Assembly: GCA_002477955.1 (NCBI GenBank)
Contig: DLLE01000056.1
Span: forward strand, 51,106-109,263
Direction of reading: 5' to 3'
DNA from: Treponema sp. UBA7570
GTDB lineage: Bacteria > Spirochaetota > Spirochaetia > Treponematales > Treponemataceae
DNA length: 58,158 nt
The position numbers and the translations under genes are program-made. The notes beneath the pieces were generated by a model. It worked only from the letters and a program-made list of their open reading frames with translations, was not told the origin of the DNA and searched no databases. Shown here one piece after another: positions 1 through 8,751 of this stretch (the stretch's first letter is position 1; each line of letters begins with the position of its first letter).

Positions 1-90
1 CCGGGCTTGCAGCCCGGATTGGAAGGGTGCGGAGCATCCGCGTTAGCGGATGTAGCGAAAGCGGAACCCTGGAAAGCCGGTTTTTGCGAC
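1..90. repeat. Dispersed GC-rich intergenic repeat, copy 1 (may be cut by the window edge)
   Basis: The segment opens with a short hairpin (CCGGGCT-TGC-AGCCCGG) and carries the core AGCGAAAGCGGAACC followed by a GCCGGTTT end. The same core and end, with changes, recur at 25211-25300 and 30014-30092. On the opposite strand it reads as GGCTTTCC...TTCCGCTTTCGCT...CCAATCC, which links it to the copy at 37911-38107. It holds no open frame of note. Confidence 0.6.
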
Positions 91-210
91 AACTGGACAG
101 TTCTGTCTGGCAAATATTCCTTTTGCAAAAAATGCGCTCCGAAATATAAAAATCCTTGATTATTTTTTTTATATCGTTTAATTTTTGCTATCAGAATTCT
201 TGGAGTTTTT

Positions 211-1386
211 ATGAATTATATAAATCTTGATATGCCAAAAGCCGGCGATACTGTTGTTGTCGGAATGTCGGGCGGTGTTGATTCAACTTTGACCGCTCTT
301 TTGCTCAAAAACAATGGGTGTAAAGTAATTGGAGCAACAATGTCCATTTGGGACGGAAGATTGCCAGAAGTAAAGACTGACAAACCGGTTCGGGAAGCCT
401 GCTATGGTCCTGGAGAAGAAGAAAATATTGCCGAGTGCGAAAAATTCTGCAAAGAACACGACATTGAGTATCACGTTATCGATGTAAAAGAAACTTACAG
501 AAAAGTCGTTCTTGAATATTTTAAAAGCGAATATCGTGCCGGCCGCACTCCAAATCCGTGTATTCGCTGCAACCGTTTTATAAAATTTGATGCGCTGCTT
601 GCCGGATTAAAAGAACTTAAAATCAATTTTGACTATTTTTGCACTGGTCATTATGCGCGCGTTGTCCGTCCGGAAACCGGAATCTTTGGGACAGACGCAA
701 AGCCTGCTATGATTGCCGGAGCCGCCGATTCAACAAAAGACCAGACTTATTTTCTTTACCGCCTGCCGTCGGAACTTCTCGAAAAAGTAAGGTTTCCGCT
801 CGCATCTATGAAGAAAAAAGAGGTTTTTGAACTTGCAAAACAGGCAAACCTTGAAGCGGCAAAACGCGAAGAAAGCCAGGATTTTATTCCGCCTGAATAT
901 TTTGAAATGCTTTTTAACGACAAACCGAGCGTTCCTGGCGACATCATCGATTTGGACGGTCATGTTCTTGGACGGCACAAAGGAATCGAACACTACACAA
1001 TCGGTCAGAGAAAAGGTCTTGGCGTTGCATTGAATTATCCGGCTTACGTTCAGCACATTGACGCAAAAAATAATTTGGTTGTTCTGGCAAAAAATGACGA
1101 CTTAAATTCAAATGCCCTGATTGCAGACGATTTTGTCTGGCCGGCAGGAATTGAACCATCAGAACCTGTCGAAGCGCTAGTGAAAATTCGGCTTGCAAGC
1201 AGACCAGCGGCAGCAGTTGTAGAAAAATATATTCCTTCTGAAGACGACAAAACGGTTTATTCTGGAACTCCGTGGAAAATCACTTTTAAGGAACCTCAGC
1301 GCGCAGTTGCTCCAGGACAGTCGGCCGTTCTTTATATTGACGGTGTAATTCGTGGCGGTGGCGTAATAAGCCGTACAATTGAATAA
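211..1386 (+). CDS. mnmA: tRNA-specific 2-thiouridylase MnmA, variant cysteine set
   Basis: This enzyme puts sulfur on C2 of the wobble uridine (U34) of tRNA-Lys, -Glu and -Gln in the cytoplasm. The ATP-pyrophosphatase loop SGGVDS is at residues 20-25, the TPNPCIRCN segment at 113-121, TGHYAR near 145, and the C-terminal barrel contains the GQRKGLGV block. The length of 391 residues is slightly above the usual 360-370. The start is supported by a GGAG ribosome site 5 nt before the ATG. Oddly, the conserved SQ-x-ICF segment that carries the second catalytic cysteine (Cys199 in E. coli) reads ESQDFIP at 222-227, so Ile-Cys appears deleted, while extra cysteines lie at 64, 76, 80 and 117. The family call is firm; which sulfur chemistry it uses is open. 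Confidence 0.93.
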   Translation: MNYINLDMPKAGDTVVVGMSGGVDSTLTALLLKNNGCKVIGATMSIWDGRLPEVKTDKPVREACYGPGEEENIAECEKFCKEHDIEYHVIDVKETYRKVVLEYFKSEYRAGRTPNPCIRCNRFIKFDALLAGLKELKINFDYFCTGHYARVVRPETGIFGTDAKPAMIAGAADSTKDQTYFLYRLPSELLEKVRFPLASMKKKEVFELAKQANLEAAKREESQDFIPPEYFEMLFNDKPSVPGDIIDLDGHVLGRHKGIEHYTIGQRKGLGVALNYPAYVQHIDAKNNLVVLAKNDDLNSNALIADDFVWPAGIEPSEPVEALVKIRLASRPAAAVVEKYIPSEDDKTVYSGTPWKITFKEPQRAVAPGQSAVLYIDGVIRGGGVISRTIE

Positions 1387-1428
1387 TAAAAACGAGTGTA
1401 ATAGTAATTGAAAAAAAAGCAAAAAAAA

Positions 1429-1470
1429 ATGCTGGAAAACTGAACATTTGTTCTAATTCCAGCATTTTTT
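1429..1470. terminator. Bidirectional intrinsic terminator between mnmA and the YD-repeat gene
   Basis: A 9-bp stem (ATGCTGGAA pairing with TTCCAGCAT) is flanked by an A-run on the left and a T-run on the right. It can therefore end mnmA on the plus strand and the convergent YD-repeat gene on the minus strand. Confidence 0.85.
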
Positions 1471-1529
1471 GTTTATTTGCAAAACCAGCCATTAAAAGCC
1501 AATTCTACGTTTTTTACAAATCAAAAAAA

Positions 1530-2396
1530 TTATTTTGCGTCCGAATTTGCAGAAGATGAATTTCCGTAAGTGTAAGAATATTCATTTATGTCGATGAGTT
1601 CGTTTACAGTTGTTCCGAATTTCTGAGAAACGGCATAGGTTGTAGTTCTTGCAACATTTCCTTTGTCATCGTATTTATAAATAATTCTCTTTACAAGTTT
1701 GTTTGATTCGTTGTAAGTCTGCTCTTCTGTAACCGAATATTTTTCGTCAAAACGGAATACTACTTTCTGAGTAACAGTTCCATCAGAAAGAGGATAAGAA
1801 ATTTCAGAAAGTTTTCCGGCATCGTTGTAAGTGTAAACGCGTTTTTGCTGCAAAGAACCGTCTGCGTTGTAAGAACAAACTTCGCTGTCGCGTCCTGCAT
1901 CGTCAAATTTTACAATTGTTTTTCCGAGAAGTGCTCCGTCCGCATTGTAATATGCTTCTTCGCTTTGTTTTTCTGGGCTTATTTTCCAGATACTTTTGTT
2001 AACGAGCATATCGCTTGCATTGTATTCAGATTCTTCGGTTTTGTTTCCGTTTGAATCGTAAACTGTAACTGTTTTCCAGCTTATTTTTCCGTCAGAATCA
2101 AATCCTGTCGTTGATGTTAAATTTCCAGCAGCATCGTAAGCAAAAACTAAACGGTCAACAACTGCGCCCTTTGCCGTAAATTCAGAAGTTTCTGTCTGTC
2201 TTCCGTTTGCGTCAAAGACATGAAGGTATTTTGCCTTTGGAGAACGATAATACTCACCAAATTTTTCAGTAATCGTATAAGTGGTTTTTGTATAATCCTT
2301 AACAGGTGCAGAAAGAGAAACAGCAGCGGCAGGATCAAAAGCATAAATATTGAATGATAAAGCGGCAACTGTCATAGCGATAAATGTTTTTTTCAT
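1530..2396 (-). CDS. Exported YD/RHS-type repeat protein, function unknown
   Basis: The protein is 288 residues with an N-terminal signal peptide (MKKTFIAMTVAALSFNIYAF) and no lipobox. The body consists of about eight degenerate tandem repeats of some 22-25 residues with the theme Y-x-x-D-G-x-L-x-x-K-x-V-Y-x-Y-D-x-x-G, the pattern of YD/RHS repeat and MORN-like beta sheets. This start was chosen because GGAGGAATT lies just before the ATG at 2396; an in-frame upstream ATG at 2432 would place that ribosome site inside the gene. It is probably periplasmic or outer-membrane associated. It is a single-gene unit convergent with mnmA. No toxin domain, transmembrane helix or enzyme motif is visible, so no function is proposed. 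Confidence 0.75.
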   Translation of the reverse strand: MKKTFIAMTVAALSFNIYAFDPAAAVSLSAPVKDYTKTTYTITEKFGEYYRSPKAKYLHVFDANGRQTETSEFTAKGAVVDRLVFAYDAAGNLTSTTGFDSDGKISWKTVTVYDSNGNKTEESEYNASDMLVNKSIWKISPEKQSEEAYYNADGALLGKTIVKFDDAGRDSEVCSYNADGSLQQKRVYTYNDAGKLSEISYPLSDGTVTQKVVFRFDEKYSVTEEQTYNESNKLVKRIIYKYDDKGNVARTTTYAVSQKFGTTVNELIDINEYSYTYGNSSSANSDAK

Positions 2397-2465
2397 TTTT
2401 AATTCCTCCGGATTCTGTTTTATTATCGGCAATTTTTATATATTATTGTAACTAATTGTATAAAA

Positions 2466-2493
2466 AACCTTTAAAAATTTCAATTTTAAGGTT
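2466..2493. promoter_or_regulatory. Hairpin in the ilvY leader
   Basis: An inverted repeat (AACCTTTAAAA facing TTTTAAGGTT) lies directly before the GAGGT ribosome site of the LysR gene and within the divergent promoter region shared with the YD-repeat gene. It could be an mRNA stem or part of an autoregulatory site; the sequence does not decide between these. Confidence 0.4.
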
Positions 2494-2507
2494 TTTGAGG
2501 TTGAATT

Positions 2508-3395
2508 ATGGACTTTTTTGAACTGAATGCTTTTTTAACTCTTTCAAAAACTCTTCACTTTGCAAAAACCGCCGAAAAAATAAATTTAAGTCCTTCTGCC
2601 CTCAGCCGTTTGATTACAAGGCTAGAAGACGAAACTTCCTGTCAGCTTTTTGAACGCAATAACCGCGAAGCCGCGTTAACAGAAAAAGGAAAGAAATTTG
2701 CCGAATTTGCGGAAAAGTGCCTGCAACAGAAGGAAGATGTTTTTGCAAAATTGAATTCATCAAAATCTCTCATAACCGGAACCTTAAAAGTTTATGCTTC
2801 TGTAACGGCCTGCTATTCAATTATGCCGCCGTTTTTGCAGAAAGTTGCGGAGCGTTTTCCAGACTTGCATTTAAATGTTCAAACGGGAGATCCTGCTGGT
2901 GCAATTCAAGCTGTAAAAAACGGAGAAGCCGATGTAGCCGTTGCGGCAATTCCAGAAACGGGGCTGAGCGGAATAGATTGTATTCCTGTAAGAAGCACAC
3001 CTCTTGTCTTTGCAGCAAGCACTGGAGGTCCGTACGAAAAAGTGAGCGGCAGCCCTCAGGACATTGTCTCTTCAGTACCGCTAATTTTGCCAAAAACAGG
3101 ATTGGCCCGCGAACGTTTTGACCGCTGGATAGAATCACGCAACGTCAAAGCTCAAATCGCCGCCGAAACCGAAGGAAACGAAGCAATCATGGCATTGGTT
3201 CAGCTCGGACTAGGAATCGGACTTGTGCCTCACATTGTGCTTACAAACGGGCCTTATGAAAAAGGATTTACCTGCCACGCTGCCGGAAACGCGCTCGGCT
3301 CTTACGAAGTCGGATTTATTCAAAAAATACAGTATTCCGGAAGCGAATCTTATAAAAAGATGCGGCAGGCAATCGATAAAATTTTACATGAATGA
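2508..3395 (+). CDS. ilvY: LysR-family regulator of the IlvY type
   Basis: The first 60 residues form the winged helix-turn-helix of LysR proteins (FAKTAEKINLSPSALSRLITR). Residues from about 90 onward form the two-lobed inducer-binding domain. The block PKTGLARERFDRW followed by GNEAIMALVQLGLGIGLVPH closely follows the C-terminal half of E. coli IlvY, the activator of ilvC (acetohydroxy acid isomeroreductase) that senses acetohydroxy acids. The length of 295 residues is typical. The start has a GAGGT ribosome site 7 nt upstream. No ilvC lies next to it here, so the target must be elsewhere or the specificity may differ. It ends immediately before the convergent esterase gene with no gap. The LysR call is certain; the IlvY subtype is likely. 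Confidence 0.85.
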   Translation: MDFFELNAFLTLSKTLHFAKTAEKINLSPSALSRLITRLEDETSCQLFERNNREAALTEKGKKFAEFAEKCLQQKEDVFAKLNSSKSLITGTLKVYASVTACYSIMPPFLQKVAERFPDLHLNVQTGDPAGAIQAVKNGEADVAVAAIPETGLSGIDCIPVRSTPLVFAASTGGPYEKVSGSPQDIVSSVPLILPKTGLARERFDRWIESRNVKAQIAAETEGNEAIMALVQLGLGIGLVPHIVLTNGPYEKGFTCHAAGNALGSYEVGFIQKIQYSGSESYKKMRQAIDKILHE

Positions 3396-4658
3396 CTACT
3401 TAAACTGCTTATCAAGCCAGTCAAAAGCCGCTTTTTGCTGTTCTGCCGGGAAAGCGTGTTCCATGCCAGGCACAATTTCGGTCTTTAACTTGTCGCCGGC
3501 ATTTGCAGCAGTCCAAATTTTATGAACTTTTTCGTATGCCTCTTCAGTTCCTGCATTTGGATTTACAGCGTCCTTATCTCCGCCAATAAAATACATTGGT
3601 TTTGGAGCAGCAAGCCCAGCGATGTCTGGATAATCCAGGAATTTTGCTATTGTCGGGTGCAACATTGAATATGCAGAATTTCCCTTCAACTGACCATCTT
3701 TTTCTACGATATGACCTTTCATCGTACCAAACCAGCAAACAGAGACCCCAGCCTTAATGTCGTCGCTGATTGCGGCAAGCTGCCAAGAACGGAAACCGCC
3801 CATGCTAAAACCGATGCAGGCAACGCGCTCTTTATCTACCTGAGGCAAACTTGCCAAAAATTTTGCAGCCCGGCAGTCTTCCTGGGCAATAAGTCCTGCA
3901 AAACTTGTTCCCATGTTGAACATATTTGAAGCCAAAGACTGCTGGCTTCCTGTGCTGAAATTTTTAACTGAACGGTCGCCCCAGCCAAGCGCATCAAAGC
4001 TCAAAACAACATAACCGCGCTTTGCAAGTTCGTCGCCAGGATAAAGGTCGGAAAAGTATTGATTTGCCCAGGCTTTTGAATTCTTGATTTTTTCGTACAA
4101 ATCCTTGCTTTCTGGAGAAAGTTTTGCAGCTTCAATGCTGGCTTCCTTGTTGCTCTTGATTTTTAGAATTTTTTCTACTGCCTTGTCTGAAGAAAAAGCC
4201 CTTACCATTTTTTCTTTACCAATGGCAAAATTTGAACCGTGGTCGTGGAGCATAAGGGCGGCAGGAAAAGTCTGTCCTTTTTTCCCATTAGGAAGCAAAA
4301 GATATGCAAGAACACGGCTGTCTTGAGAAATATTAAAAACTACTTTCTGGGCAGTGTAGCCGTCACGCTTTTCTGATTCCAAAACAACCATATCGAACGG
4401 CGTTTTGTCATCTTCCTGAATAATAAGTTCTCGTGCTTTTTCGAGTCCTTCTTTTTTCCACTGGTTAAAATCAACGCCATCTTTGTAACCCATTTTAAAA
4501 GTCCAGCGAGATTTTATGTTTTCATAAAAAACAGGCAGACAGCGCTCCGAAGCATTAATTTCCTGAGTCACGTACTCTTTACTCCCTTTTGCAAACACAC
4601 TGAATGCAAAAAAAACAGCAAATACTGCAAAAAATGATTTTTTTAGAAGTCTTTTCAA
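3396..4658 (-). CDS. Secreted alpha/beta-hydrolase of the dienelactone hydrolase / acetyl esterase group
   Basis: The protein has a signal peptide (MKRLLKKSFFAVFAVFFAFS) ending near VFAKG and an alpha/beta-hydrolase fold. The nucleophile elbow is GFSMGG, the acid is in GGDKDAV, and the histidine is in GMEHAFP, so a complete Ser-Asp-His triad is present. LMLHDHG carries the oxyanion-hole strand. The layout fits the large, 400-residue DLH-like family that includes acetyl-xylan and other carbohydrate esterases; the substrate is not evident. The start is taken as a TTG at 4658, which has GGAGG 5 nt upstream and gives a classic signal peptide; the ATG further upstream at 4712 would put an unusual extension before it. 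It probably acts in the periplasm. Confidence 0.8.
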   Translation of the reverse strand: MKRLLKKSFFAVFAVFFAFSVFAKGSKEYVTQEINASERCLPVFYENIKSRWTFKMGYKDGVDFNQWKKEGLEKARELIIQEDDKTPFDMVVLESEKRDGYTAQKVVFNISQDSRVLAYLLLPNGKKGQTFPAALMLHDHGSNFAIGKEKMVRAFSSDKAVEKILKIKSNKEASIEAAKLSPESKDLYEKIKNSKAWANQYFSDLYPGDELAKRGYVVLSFDALGWGDRSVKNFSTGSQQSLASNMFNMGTSFAGLIAQEDCRAAKFLASLPQVDKERVACIGFSMGGFRSWQLAAISDDIKAGVSVCWFGTMKGHIVEKDGQLKGNSAYSMLHPTIAKFLDYPDIAGLAAPKPMYFIGGDKDAVNPNAGTEEAYEKVHKIWTAANAGDKLKTEIVPGMEHAFPAEQQKAAFDWLDKQFK

Positions 4659-4792
4659 GCGAACCTCCATGCGAAAAGTTCCGCAACTTTTTAGAATTTC
4701 CGCGAATTTCAAAAATTCACTATTAAAGAATACGATGAGATTTTGAATAAAAATATATAAAATATGCTAAAAATGTGTAAAATATAAAAATA

Positions 4793-5638
4793 TTACGCTT
4801 TTTTACCGATTGGCTGGCCGTATCTTACTGTTATTTCCTTGCCATTTGCAGTCTGAGCCAAAATTTCTTCATCAAGTTTTATCGTATTTTTTCTAAAAAG
4901 CATGACGATTGTTGAACCGTGAAGGTCAAAATAACCTTTTTCTTCACCTTTAGAAAAAGTGTAATTTTCGTGATGATTTTTTATTCCGCCTACGCTAAAT
5001 GCGCCTACTTCAACCTGGGCGACATCTCCAAAATTCTGCGTATGCAAAATCGTCCAGCTGCGCCGGTTTTTTGTATAAACTTTAAAAGTCCGGCAGCAAA
5101 CCGGCTGAACCGAATACAATTTTCCTTTTAAAAAATGATTTTTTTCAAGCGAGCCTGAATCAATGTAGCAATAGCGGTGATAATCAGTTGCAGCAAGCCG
5201 AAAAATAAGCGCATTTCCGCCAGAAAAAGTTTTGTCAAATTCATCTGTTTCAAAAAAATCCTTAAGCGCATAGTCAAAGCCTTTTATTTTAAAAGTTGAA
5301 TTTTCTTCTATATTGAATACGCTAAGAGCGCTGTCACAAGGCGAAATCAAAGTTTCTGGCGACAATTCCGGCTTACGAGAATTATCTTTTCTTGTAAAAA
5401 AATCATTAAACGACTTGAATTTAACGCCGGCAAAAGCCGACATATCAATATTATTTTTTTTTATAAAGCCTTTTATAAAAAATTTGCTCAAAGGTGAACG
5501 TAAAAATGCTCCTATAATTTTAGGAATTTGCAAAAAAAGCGTCAAATTATACAAAAAACGTCCAAAAGAAGAACTGCACAAAAATACGACAGATTTACTG
5601 TTTCCCGGTTCGTTGCCATAAAAATCAATTGCACTCAT
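4793..5638 (-). CDS. psd: Phosphatidylserine decarboxylase proenzyme
   Basis: This enzyme makes phosphatidylethanolamine from phosphatidylserine at the inner membrane and is processed by self-cleavage that creates a pyruvoyl group. The cleavage motif is visible near the C-terminus as LHGSTIVMLF, where the serine of G-S-T becomes the pyruvoyl residue. Family blocks include DYHRYCYIDSG, KGKLYSVQPVC and VGAFSVGGIK. At 281 residues it is close to the usual 280-320. The ATG at 5638 was preferred over the upstream GTG because a TAGAAT -10 box ends only 6 nt before it, as in several other genes of this window. It is divergent from the ModF-like gene and shows no operon partner. Confidence 0.92.
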   Translation of the reverse strand: MSAIDFYGNEPGNSKSVVFLCSSSFGRFLYNLTLFLQIPKIIGAFLRSPLSKFFIKGFIKKNNIDMSAFAGVKFKSFNDFFTRKDNSRKPELSPETLISPCDSALSVFNIEENSTFKIKGFDYALKDFFETDEFDKTFSGGNALIFRLAATDYHRYCYIDSGSLEKNHFLKGKLYSVQPVCCRTFKVYTKNRRSWTILHTQNFGDVAQVEVGAFSVGGIKNHHENYTFSKGEEKGYFDLHGSTIVMLFRKNTIKLDEEILAQTANGKEITVRYGQPIGKKA

Positions 5639-5746
5639 AATCACATTCTAACAAATAAAAAAAAATTTGTCCGCTAGAGACTTTTTTGCCTGCACAATTT
5701 TTGTTCAACTTTTATATTTTTTTGTGTTTCATTATAATTTTATTCT

Positions 5747-7321
5747 ATGAATGACAATCTTATTTCGCTAAAAGACGTGCGTGTTCAGGATTTGCACGGA
5801 ACAAAAATTGAATCACTTGACTGGCAGATGCAAGCTGGAGAAGCATGGCTTGTTATCGGGCCGAATGGCGGCGGAAAAGCAGATTTTTTACAGGCTCTTG
5901 CCGGCGAAAAACAGTTTATAAACAACAAGACAAATAAAGTCGAAGACACGATTTTTGAAAAATCAACAGAAACAGTTTCTCTTGAACGTGCGGCTCTTTT
6001 AATTCAGGAAGAACGCGATTTGGATGAATCTGAATATATCAATAAAATTGATGAAGGCCGTTCCGGAAGACGATTTATCTGCGAAGTTTTGGGTGGTCCT
6101 GACGCAAAGCACAGACATCTCCCTTTGCCAGCAATCGGCGAACGGCTGGAAACTTTGCCGGAAGTAAAACTGTGCGGAGTCGAAAAAATTCTTGACCGCG
6201 GACTAAAATTTATGTCGACAGGCGAAATTCGCAGGACACTTTTATGCCGCGCGCTGCTTTCTGGAAAAAAATTGCTGATTTTGAGCGACCCGTTTGCTGG
6301 TCTTGACGCACAGAGCCGTTCAATTCTTTTGGAATTTTTCCAGACAATGGTAGGCAGACAAAACAGCGGGAGTTTGAACGGAACTTCCATCATCATGGCA
6401 ATGGAACGTTACCACGAAATTCCTCGGACAATTACAAATGTTTTGGAATTTACGGACAAAAAAATTTCATTCTGCGGAACAAAGGCTGAATACGAAAAGC
6501 TCATAGAACAGCGCAATATTCAAAAAAATGCGAACCGAAAGTCAGAAAAAGAGGCGTTTTTGAGCGAGCTTTCCGAAGCACAGAATTCGATTTCTCAGCA
6601 AAATACGGTTTCTGCGGAACATTCTCTTGTATATATGAATCAGGTAAATGTTGGCTGGGACGGACATGAAGTTTTAAAGGATTTCTCATGGGAAGTTCTT
6701 CCAGGCGAGCACTGGTTTATTCGCGGTCCGAACGGTTCAGGAAAAACAACGCTCTTGGAACTCATAACTGGCGACAACAAGCAAGTTTTCTGCAACGACG
6801 TCTGGCTTTTTGGACGAAAACGAGGAACTGGAGAATCAATTTGGGACATCAAAAAAAATCTTGGAATCGTAAGTTACCGTCTTCATGTTGAATACAGAAT
6901 GGTAGGCGGCACAGAGCTCGAAAACGTAATAATTTCAGGCTTTCACGATTCAATCGGTTTGTACGAAAAAAAGACAGACATGGAAATCGCCGCGGCAAAA
7001 AAATGGTTAAAACTGGCAGGTTTTGAAGGACGCGAACACGAATCTTTCGGAAACTTGAGCTATGGAGAACAGAGGGCAATTCTTATAATCCGCGCAGCTG
7101 TAAAATCTCCAAAAATTATGATTCTTGATGAACCATGCCACGGCCTCGACGAACAATATCGCCAAAAAATTCTCGATCTGCTCGAAACAGTTGCAAATTC
7201 TGGAACAACAACTCTTTTGCACGTGACCCATGATCCGACAGAAGTTCTCGAAGCTGAAAAACATATTTTGGAACTGTGCCCGGGCGAAAAACCGATGTAC
7301 AAAATCATTGTAAAAAAATAA
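5747..7321 (+). CDS. ModF-like protein with two ABC ATPase domains and no membrane domain
   Basis: Two ABC nucleotide-binding domains lie in tandem (about residues 1-260 and 290-524) with no transmembrane segment, as in E. coli ModF. The C-terminal domain is canonical: GPNGSGKTT, NLSYGEQR signature, ILDEPCHGLD Walker B and a switch histidine in LLHVTHD. The N-terminal domain is degenerate: its P-loop reads GPNGGGKAD, so the Ser/Thr that binds magnesium is alanine, and the signature is STGEIRR. ModF-type proteins occur with molybdate transport in enterobacteria, but no mod gene is present here, so the role is open. A TATAAT box ends 8 nt before the ATG with no ribosome site. Confidence 0.8.
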   Translation: MNDNLISLKDVRVQDLHGTKIESLDWQMQAGEAWLVIGPNGGGKADFLQALAGEKQFINNKTNKVEDTIFEKSTETVSLERAALLIQEERDLDESEYINKIDEGRSGRRFICEVLGGPDAKHRHLPLPAIGERLETLPEVKLCGVEKILDRGLKFMSTGEIRRTLLCRALLSGKKLLILSDPFAGLDAQSRSILLEFFQTMVGRQNSGSLNGTSIIMAMERYHEIPRTITNVLEFTDKKISFCGTKAEYEKLIEQRNIQKNANRKSEKEAFLSELSEAQNSISQQNTVSAEHSLVYMNQVNVGWDGHEVLKDFSWEVLPGEHWFIRGPNGSGKTTLLELITGDNKQVFCNDVWLFGRKRGTGESIWDIKKNLGIVSYRLHVEYRMVGGTELENVIISGFHDSIGLYEKKTDMEIAAAKKWLKLAGFEGREHESFGNLSYGEQRAILIIRAAVKSPKIMILDEPCHGLDEQYRQKILDLLETVANSGTTTLLHVTHDPTEVLEAEKHILELCPGEKPMYKIIVKK

Positions 7322-7354
7322 TATATGTTTTTTTCATAACTACTACGCTAAAGG

Positions 7355-7383
7355 CTCAAGTTTTTCGTAAAAACTTGAGTTTT
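7355..7383 (+). terminator. Intrinsic terminator after the ModF-like gene, overlapping the next promoter
   Basis: An 11-bp stem (CTCAAGTTTTT / AAAAACTTGAG, loop CGT) is followed by TTTT. The downstream arm also supplies the TTGAGT -35 box of the next gene. Confidence 0.75.
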
Positions 7384-7403
7384 AGACCTTTTTTGCCGAT
7401 AAT
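7375..7403 (+). promoter_or_regulatory. Promoter of the TPR gene, predicted leaderless start
   Basis: TTGAGT at 7375-7380 and GATAAT at 7398-7403 are separated by 17 nt. The ATG begins 7 nt after the -10 box, so transcription should start at or next to the A of the start codon. Confidence 0.65.
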
Positions 7404-7410
7404 AGACAAT

Positions 7411-8751
7411 ATGGATTCATTAGCCCTTGTTATAGCAATCGCCATTGCAATCGGTTTTGCAGCAATTTTGGTCGCCTTTGGAACAAGAAAAACCGGAAGC
7501 AAAAAAGGCAAGACAAAAAAACGTGCTCAAATTATACGTGAAGCAACCCGGAAACTTGCTCAGGATCCTCATAATCCCGATGGACTGATTGCATTAGGAA
7601 ATATTTATTTTAACGAACACTCATGGGAAAAAGCATATCAGATTTACGACACAATGCTAAACATAGCACCGGCCCATACGCAGATTGACCCGTTTCTTGC
7701 AGCTTTAAGACAAGGAATTTGCGCCTTTAAGCTAAATAAAATTCAAGATTCGTTCCGCGGACTTTCGGCAGCTTTTCAAATAAATCCTTCAAATTTTGAC
7801 GTAAATTACAACCTCGGACTCGCATTCTATGCAAACAAAGATTATGACAAGGCAACCGCCTGTTTAAAAAAAGCGCTCATTGCAAGACCTGACGCTCTCA
7901 ACGTAAATGCGCCGTTGGGAATGGCTTTGTACAATGCTCATCATTTTAAGGAATCGTTGCCGTTTTTAAGGCGTGCACTCGATGAAAACCCAGACAACAA
8001 AGAAGCGCTTTTTAGTATGGCAGATGCAATGCAGGAATGTGGATACGGCGACAAGGCAATGAAAGTATTTCTTCACTTGCGTCCAGATCCAGAATATGGA
8101 GCACGATCCTGTCTTGCGGCAGGACTTATGCATTCAAAGGCAGCTCAATACGAAAAAGCACTTCAGGACTTTGAAATCGGCATAAAACATCAGAATATTC
8201 CTCCGGAAACCGCTCTTGAACTCCGTTACCGCTATGCTCAAGCCTGTTTTGCAACAAAAAATATTGCAACAGGAATTTCGCTTTTGCGAGAAATTCAGAC
8301 AATGGCGCCTTCATACAAAGACGTTGCACAGCTTTTAAACCGGTATGGAGAATTAAATAAGAACAAAAATCTTCAAATTTATCTTATGAGCAGCACTTCG
8401 GACTTTGTAGCTCTTTGCCGTAAAGTAGTAATGACTTATTATCCGCGGGCGCTCGTAAAAATACAAGATATTTCTGTTGAACCAGACCATGTAGAAATTC
8501 TACTTACAGTAGACACAAACCGTTGGGAAGATACCGAAATTTTCCGTTTTTATAGGACAACCGGTTCAATTGGCGAGCTTTTTATCCGCGATTTTCAGGC
8601 AAAGGTAAGCGAAAGCAAGGCTGACCGAGGAATATGTTTTACAGCAGGAACATACACCGATGAAGCGCAAAAATATTCCGAAGGCCGTCCAATTGACTTA
8701 ATCCAAAAAGACGGACTTATAAAATTATTAAAGAAAGTTGATGCGTCGTAA
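7411..8751 (+). CDS. Membrane-anchored TPR protein with a C-terminal Mrr-like domain lacking catalytic residues
   Basis: A single N-terminal membrane helix (about residues 3-22, LALVIAIAIAIGFAAILVAF) is followed by a basic stop-transfer stretch, so the bulk is cytoplasmic. Residues about 40-330 form seven or so tetratricopeptide repeats (for example NYNLGLAFYANKDYDKATAC). Residues about 340-446 resemble the Mrr/RecB-like restriction endonuclease fold, ending in KADRGICFTAGTYTDEA and IDLIQKDGLIKLL, which follows the family pattern KAxxGIxxTxxxFTxxA...IxLIdgxxLxxLL. The strand that normally carries Q-x-K reads FRFYR, so nuclease activity is unlikely. The start at 7411 matches the promoter spacing; a longer in-frame version would run through the upstream terminator. 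Probably a scaffold; function unknown. Confidence 0.82.
   Translation: MDSLALVIAIAIAIGFAAILVAFGTRKTGSKKGKTKKRAQIIREATRKLAQDPHNPDGLIALGNIYFNEHSWEKAYQIYDTMLNIAPAHTQIDPFLAALRQGICAFKLNKIQDSFRGLSAAFQINPSNFDVNYNLGLAFYANKDYDKATACLKKALIARPDALNVNAPLGMALYNAHHFKESLPFLRRALDENPDNKEALFSMADAMQECGYGDKAMKVFLHLRPDPEYGARSCLAAGLMHSKAAQYEKALQDFEIGIKHQNIPPETALELRYRYAQACFATKNIATGISLLREIQTMAPSYKDVAQLLNRYGELNKNKNLQIYLMSSTSDFVALCRKVVMTYYPRALVKIQDISVEPDHVEILLTVDTNRWEDTEIFRFYRTTGSIGELFIRDFQAKVSESKADRGICFTAGTYTDEAQKYSEGRPIDLIQKDGLIKLLKKVDAS

Noticed and set aside
211..1386. Truncated or broken mnmA
   Set aside because: The frame is intact and all domains are present; the missing cysteine segment is an in-frame difference, not a frameshift.
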